The notes under the pieces: generated by a model
What the model saw: only the letters and a program-made list of their open reading frames with translations
The model's database searches: none
Told to the model about the DNA's origin: nothing
Part shown: positions 6,221-10,062 of the stretch, one piece after another
Layout of the letters: each line of letters opens with the position of its first letter
Position numbering within the stretch: position 1 is the stretch's first letter
NCBI GenBank assembly: GCA_964468415.1
Contig: CAYXUS010000065.1
Span: forward strand, 1-10,062
Reading direction: 5' to 3'
Length of the DNA stretch: 10,062 nucleotides
Origin: Caldithrix sp964468415
GTDB taxonomy: Bacteria > Calditrichota > Calditrichia > Calditrichales > Calditrichaceae
Translations under genes and position numbers: made by a program

Positions 6221-7999
6221 TTAAAAATACATCCAATACACCACGGCAATGGCAATGGTTGTTACTACAAGGTGCATGGGTAAACCGATACGCAAAAAGT
6301 CCTTAAAACGATAGCCTCCCGGCCCGTACACCATGATATTGGTCTGGTAGCTAATAGGCGTGGCAAAACTGGAAGAAGCGGCAATGGCCAAAGTCAAAAT
6401 AAACGGCCGCGGGTCTACCTGCATTTCTGTGGTAACGGCCAGAACTACAGGGAAAACCAGAGCTGCCGTAGCATTATTGGTAATGATGTTGGCGTAGCCA
6501 CTGGTAATCAAAAAAATTCCCAGCAAAATCCCCACAGTACCAAAAGCACTGCCCGCCTGAATAATGTAATGAGCAATAAAACGCGCCACCCCCGAATTGT
6601 TTACCGCCGCGGCTATGCCAAAGGCCGAAGCAATAATGATCAGCACGCGAAAATCTACCGATTCTCTGGCTTCCTGCAATGTAACGGTACGGGTCAGCAA
6701 AAGTATCATCACCGCAATACCGGCCGCCACGATAATAGGCACCACATGGAAGACGAAAAGTACAATCATCAAAGTTAGAGTGGCCACGGCAATAATCTGG
6801 TTTTTCAACGGTTTGGATGGCACTTTGTCACTTTCGGAAATGAGCAAGAAATCGCGTGAATGGTACCACTTTTTCATGAAATCTTTCCCGGCCAAAAGCA
6901 ACAGCGTATCACCGGCCCGCAACACGATGTCGCCGATTTTTTTCTGAATGCGTTCGCCGTTTCGGTGGATGGCAATGATCACCGCATCGTATTTGCCACG
7001 GAAATTACTTTCGCGGACATTCTTGCCGATTAGCGGCGAACTGTTGGAAATTACCGCCTCGTAAGGTCGAATTTGTGAAGAATCGTATTGTTTTAAATTG
7101 AGTTGCGCATCCTGGATCACCACCAGGCCCGGTGTTTTTTGCAATTCCAGAATGGTTTTGGGCAATCCCGTAAAAAACAGGCGATCATTTAATTGGATGC
7201 GTTCGTCCGGCTTGGCCGGGGCAATCACCTGCCCGTTACGTTCGATTTGGAAAAGGAACAACCCTTTCAGGTGACGCAATCCGGCTTCTTCGATGGTTTG
7301 GCCAATGCCTTTGAATTTTTCCGTTACTTTTAAAGCGACCACAAATTCACGGGTGTTTTCTTTAAGCTCCAGCATGCCTTCCTTGCGTGCCGGAAGCAAT
7401 TTTGCACCGAACACGATCAAAAACAAAAGGCCGCCAACCGCTACCGGCACCCCGATTTTGGAAATTTCGAACATGCCCATCCCCGGAATGCCATGCTGTT
7501 CCATTAATCCGTAAATAATCAAATTCGTACTGGTACCGATTAAAGTACACATGCCACCCAAAATGGCTGCGTACGAAAGGGGGATGAAAAACTTTGACGG
7601 CGAAAGGTCTAAACGTTCGGTCCAGCTTTTCAATGCCGGAATTAATAAAGCAACCACGGGGGTATTGTTGACAAACGCCGAAATTGAAGCAACCGGCAAC
7701 AAAATGCGCGCCAGCTTGCGCCGTAACCCGCTGTGATTTTTCTTTCCGAAAAGATGGGTTTGAATGCTTCCCATCAGCCCCGAATTATTTAGCCCGGCCG
7801 CCACGATAAACAAAAATCCGATGGTCAGCATTCCCTCGTTGGAAAAACCGGCAAAGGCTTCCTTAACCGTAACCACCTTGGCGATGATGAGTAAAAACAA
7901 AGCCGAAAGAAGCACTAATTCGGTTTCAAGCCATTCTTTTAACAAAACAATCGTCATCAGTACAATGGTGGCTAAAGTAAACCAAAAGGGGAAATCCAT
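6221..7999 (-). CDS. SLC13/DASS-family permease with central TrkA-C domains
   Basis: The 592-residue inner-membrane protein belongs to the divalent anion:sodium symporter superfamily; the substrate (dicarboxylate, sulfate or another anion) is not decidable here. The N-terminal repeat has about six hydrophobic segments (roughly 5-20, 25-45, 55-70, 97-122, 136-165 and 183-202), with NNTPVVALLIP (111-121) and IGTSTNLIIYG (154-164) as ion and substrate loop motifs. A soluble insert at about 210-385 carries two TrkA-C-like units, the second seen as SPLIGKNVRESNFRGKYDAV (321-340) and ending GDTLLLLAG (363-371). The C-terminal repeat (about 400-592) mirrors the first, with TNNATAALVFP (507-517) and ATPISYQTNIMVYGPGGYRF (546-565), a strong family signature. 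Length fits members with this insert. The start has only a weak GAG upstream. TrkA-C units often bind small ligands, so transport may be gated by a cytosolic metabolite. Confidence 0.94.
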   Translation of the reverse strand: MDFPFWFTLATIVLMTIVLLKEWLETELVLLSALFLLIIAKVVTVKEAFAGFSNEGMLTIGFLFIVAAGLNNSGLMGSIQTHLFGKKNHSGLRRKLARILLPVASISAFVNNTPVVALLIPALKSWTERLDLSPSKFFIPLSYAAILGGMCTLIGTSTNLIIYGLMEQHGIPGMGMFEISKIGVPVAVGGLLFLIVFGAKLLPARKEGMLELKENTREFVVALKVTEKFKGIGQTIEEAGLRHLKGLFLFQIERNGQVIAPAKPDERIQLNDRLFFTGLPKTILELQKTPGLVVIQDAQLNLKQYDSSQIRPYEAVISNSSPLIGKNVRESNFRGKYDAVIIAIHRNGERIQKKIGDIVLRAGDTLLLLAGKDFMKKWYHSRDFLLISESDKVPSKPLKNQIIAVATLTLMIVLFVFHVVPIIVAAGIAVMILLLTRTVTLQEARESVDFRVLIIIASAFGIAAAVNNSGVARFIAHYIIQAGSAFGTVGILLGIFLITSGYANIITNNATAALVFPVVLAVTTEMQVDPRPFILTLAIAASSSFATPISYQTNIMVYGPGGYRFKDFLRIGLPMHLVVTTIAIAVVYWMYF

Positions 8000-8180
8000 A
8001 GTTAACTCTTTTAAAAAGACAACTTCGCCAACAATCCGGATGTCGCAAACCGGAATAACTAATATCGGCCTTTTTCAGGCTTTGTTAAAGAAAACAAGAA
8101 TTAAAACTTGCGCTTATGATTTGCGTCAAAATTTATGATGATTAAAATTATTTAATGCCAATCGCAGGTAAGGAGAAAAG
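8000..8180 (-). other. 181-base leader between the NusG-like gene and the permease
   Basis: This spacer contains a promoter candidate (8100-8129) and, downstream of it in the presumed leader of about 90 bases, a small stem GCCT/AGGC (8068-8071 with 8077-8080) and the palindrome ATCCGGAT (8035-8042). No terminator with a T tract follows the NusG-like stop. A leader behind an antitermination-factor gene could hold a pause or recruitment site, but I recognise no known element; the JUMPstart/ops core GGCGGTAG is not present. Confidence 0.3.
8100..8129 (-). promoter_or_regulatory. Candidate sigma70-type promoter for the permease-MEMO-sirtuin genes
   Basis: On the minus strand TTGACG (8129-8124) and TTTAAT (8105-8100) are 18 bases apart, each matching the consensus at five of six positions. 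The start would be near 8093, leaving an untranslated leader of about 90 bases before the permease ATG at 7999. This would separate the permease group from the NusG-like gene. Confidence 0.4.
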
Positions 8181-8684
8181 TTACGCTTCGGTATTTTCTA
8201 TTTTCTTCACGATGTCACGATCTAATTCGACGGAAACCGATTGCATTATTCCATCGATGGTAACGATTAAACGCGTTTCACCTTTAATGTGGCGAATCAT
8301 GCCGCGCATTCCTTTGAACAAGCCGTCGGTAATTTCAACAATTTCTCCGGGACGAACGTAATTTTCAAGGCGAATGCGCTCGGGATGTTCCAGCATCTTT
8401 TTCAGGGACTCGATTTGCCAGTCGGGAATAGCCGCCGGAACGCCATTAAAATTAACGATTTTCACCACGCCTTTGGTTTGCAGCACATCAAAACGGTATT
8501 TGTAATCAAAATGCACAAAAAGATAGCTGCTAAACAGCGGCATGTCCACCTTCTTCTTGCGATCTTTCCACTGCCGCACGCGGGTAACCAGGGGCAAAAA
8601 CGCTTCAATTTTTTTCTCGATGAGTTGCTCGTAAACTTTCTTTTCGTGTCGCGGTCTGGTGTAAATGGCGTACCAACGTACCAT
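8181..8684 (-). CDS. NusG-like specialised transcription antitermination factor (UpxY/RfaH/LoaP type)
   Basis: The 167-residue protein should bind RNA polymerase through its NGN domain and link it to other factors through a C-terminal KOW domain, promoting elongation through selected long operons. The NGN domain covers about 2-98: WYAIYTRPRHEKKV (4-17), IEAFLPLVTRVRQW (26-39) and PLFSSYLFVHFD (49-60), all family hallmarks. The KOW part is 111-145 (RPGEIVEITDGLFKGMRG). It lacks the ribosomal-protein neighbours (secE, rplK) expected of housekeeping NusG and lies a few genes from glycosyltransferases, so I take it as a paralogue of the kind that serves polysaccharide loci. AAAGGA precedes the ATG by about 9 bases. 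It is isolated, with 129 bases upstream and 181 downstream, and a promoter candidate before it. Which operon it controls is not shown by this window. Confidence 0.88.
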   Translation of the reverse strand: MVRWYAIYTRPRHEKKVYEQLIEKKIEAFLPLVTRVRQWKDRKKKVDMPLFSSYLFVHFDYKYRFDVLQTKGVVKIVNFNGVPAAIPDWQIESLKKMLEHPERIRLENYVRPGEIVEITDGLFKGMRGMIRHIKGETRLIVTIDGIMQSVSVELDRDIVKKIENTEA

Positions 8685-8748
8685 AGCCCAAATTCCTTTT
8701 TAAACTCTCACGGTAATTTCAAATTCCGTCAGCAACAAATAAGCGCTT

Positions 8749-8776
8749 AATATAAAGCTTTTCTCTTAAAAATCAA
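8749..8776 (-). promoter_or_regulatory. Candidate sigma70-type promoter for the NusG-like gene
   Basis: On the minus strand TTGATT (8776-8771; four of six matches) and TATATT (8754-8749; five of six) are 16 bases apart. Transcription would begin near 8742, giving a leader of about 58 bases. An AT-only inverted repeat (8768-8773 with 8778-8783) overlaps the -35 element. A small ACGG-GAAA-CCGT hairpin (8812-8801) immediately follows the phosphatase stop, without a T tract. Confidence 0.4.
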
Positions 8777-8813
8777 TATTTTTCTGCCGATCCTTTTTGA
8801 ACGGTTTCCCGTA

Positions 8814-10062
8814 TTAAACTTCAAAAAAATTCAAAATATGGGAAGCAATTTGGTCGATTGAATCCGGAGAAGCATCTATTTTCATGCCCCGATAAAACAA
8901 GAACGCATCGTCTTGCGTGTGCGTGCCGTTAAAGACGGTTTGCTCAAAAAGCTTTTGGTGCCACAAAAGTCCTTTGATATCGTACCCCTTGTGGGGTAAT
9001 ACAATCAAATCCGGAACCGTTTTCAGCAGCAAAGGATCCACGAATTCAGGATGGGGTACATCGGGTGGTACTCCGAACACCTCGTACCCCCGACGTACTT
9101 CGCGCACCACTGCCCTGCCCTGTGGATCGCGAACGGCCAAAAGTTTTTGGCTTAACTCGTCACACACCTGGTCGTATTCCATTCCGGGATTCACACGGCC
9201 CTTCTTTTCCCGCCCTTTCAAATTAATGTAAATGCGGCCGGGATACAGGCTGTAAGCTTTGGTAAAAGGATGCAAATCTTGCAATGACTTTGGCGGCACA
9301 TGCTCAAAATACAAATAACCGTTTTCCACCAGCCAGCGGTTCAGATGAAACTCCATGCGCAGGCGGGTAAAGCCATGATCCGAAAGCATCATTATGGCCC
9401 ATTCGTCGCCCAACTCGCTTAATAATATGCCAATTGCCCGGTCAATACGCCGGTAAATCGCGCGGAATTTTTCGGCAAACGGCGGCTGATCTTCTTCGAA
9501 ATATTTCCAAAAAATGTGGTGCAAACGGTCGGTTTCCATGATGTGCGTCATAAAAAAATCCCACTTTTCCTGCCGCAAGAAATGAAACATCACTTCCAGA
9601 CGTTTCTCCAGCACCCGATTTAATTCATCCCAGAAAGCATTCAAATCTTTTTTGGCAATTTCGACATCGGCATCAATAAGGTAGCCACGGGCTTTCAGAA
9701 AATAGCCCAGCATGGGAGGGTAGGTGGCGTGCAATACATCTTTGTTCAAGAAACCGCTGATCATTATTCCATTGATTTTTTGTGGCGGGCTGGTCAGGGG
9801 CACATTCATCACAAAAATACGCTTACCGGCTTCGGACAAGCGTTTAAAAATGGTCGGGCGCTGCAAATGATCGGCACGGGGCACAAACCATTCCAAAGTT
9901 CCGGGATTGCGTTCCACGAATCCGGAAATGCCGTGTTCCGCCGGACGGGCACCGGTCATAAACGAGGCCCAGGCCACCGAGGAAAGAGGGGGTTGCACCG
10001 ATATCAGCGGTCTCAAATTCCCCTGCGTTACTAATTTCTGAAAATTCGGGAGAGTCCCCTCG
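8814..10062 (-). CDS. Alkaline-phosphatase-superfamily hydrolase (type I phosphodiesterase/nucleotide pyrophosphatase-like), 5' end outside window
   Basis: The frame is open to the window edge; 415 residues are visible. The TTG at 10016 is not the true start: the 15 upstream codons (EGTLPNFQKLVTQGN) continue the family pattern GxLPN-LxxLxxxG, so the first metal-ligand strand lies beyond 10062. Visible motifs, numbered from the first visible residue: PPLSSVAWASFMTGARP (24-40), where a Ser is the likely nucleophile; a metal-site segment METDRLHHIFWKYF (near 173-186); LSDHGF (near 224-229); and NGTHTQDDAFLF near the C-terminus. These supply the Asp and His ligands of a two-metal site. The protein should hydrolyse a phosphomonoester or phosphodiester, or act as a phosphotransferase; the substrate is unknown. 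I see no signal peptide because the N-terminus is missing. It lies 129 bases upstream of the NusG-like gene, which seems to have its own promoter. Confidence 0.9.
   Translation of the reverse strand, partial: EGTLPNFQKLVTQGNLRPLISVQPPLSSVAWASFMTGARPAEHGISGFVERNPGTLEWFVPRADHLQRPTIFKRLSEAGKRIFVMNVPLTSPPQKINGIMISGFLNKDVLHATYPPMLGYFLKARGYLIDADVEIAKKDLNAFWDELNRVLEKRLEVMFHFLRQEKWDFFMTHIMETDRLHHIFWKYFEEDQPPFAEKFRAIYRRIDRAIGILLSELGDEWAIMMLSDHGFTRLRMEFHLNRWLVENGYLYFEHVPPKSLQDLHPFTKAYSLYPGRIYINLKGREKKGRVNPGMEYDQVCDELSQKLLAVRDPQGRAVVREVRRGYEVFGVPPDVPHPEFVDPLLLKTVPDLIVLPHKGYDIKGLLWHQKLFEQTVFNGTHTQDDAFLFYRGMKIDASPDSIDQIASHILNFFEV

Noticed and set aside
8000..8180. JUMPstart/ops element for an RfaH-type factor
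   Set aside because: The GGCGGTAG core is not present in this leader, nor in the leaders at 8685-8748 or 1309-1348.
8289..8750. Plus-strand open frame of 153 codons
   Set aside because: Antisense shadow of the NusG-like gene and its promoter region; no recognisable protein features.
1..10062. CRISPR array, insertion sequence, phage or toxin-antitoxin signatures
   Set aside because: No regularly spaced repeats, no transposase or integrase frame, no terminal inverted repeats and no small gene pair of that kind were seen on either strand.

Overview
The window is a compact bacterial segment in which every convincing gene lies on the minus strand, so transcription runs from position 10062 towards position 1. 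In that order the genes are: the 3' part of an alkaline-phosphatase-superfamily (phosphodiesterase-like) gene, a NusG-like specialised antitermination factor, an SLC13/DASS-type permease with a cytosolic TrkA-C insert, a MEMO-family protein predicted to be an exported lipoprotein, a Sir2-family NAD-dependent deacylase, a GT4 glycosyltransferase overlapping a non-hydrolysing UDP-GlcNAc 2-epimerase (wecB type), a short broken reading frame, and a second GT4 glycosyltransferase.

Organism: coding regions have mid-range GC and intergenic DNA is AT-rich. Start sites often have a recognisable Shine-Dalgarno sequence, and some leaders carry sigma70-like hexamers. The mix of a UpxY/NusG-like factor, a DASS permease with TrkA-C domains, a lipoprotein MEMO and GT4/WecB genes suggests a free-living Gram-negative bacterium, perhaps of the FCB group (Calditrichota or Bacteroidota-like). 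This assignment is inference from gene content only.

Layout: 8814-10062 is the phosphatase, cut by the window edge. 8181-8684 is the NusG-like gene, apparently with its own promoter. 4010-8129 looks like a loose unit: a promoter candidate, then the permease, then the MEMO lipoprotein and sirtuin separated by only 6 bases. 1652-3888 is a translationally coupled glycosyltransferase/epimerase pair (ATGA overlap), which would make UDP-ManNAc available and transfer a sugar in cell-surface glycan synthesis. 1-1651 is a distinct, more AT-rich block. It holds a hairpin followed by a T tract on the plus strand, a roughly 60-codon reading frame with an apparent one-base frameshift, a good promoter candidate, the second GT4 gene, and a 153-base AT-rich tail with competing inverted repeats.

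I see no RNA gene, CRISPR array, insertion sequence, integrase or phage gene. The most unusual points are the secreted-type MEMO protein without AMMECR1 or radical-SAM partners in view, its tight coupling to a sirtuin, and the frameshifted small gene with the oddly oriented terminator beside it. No clearly new multi-gene system is evident.
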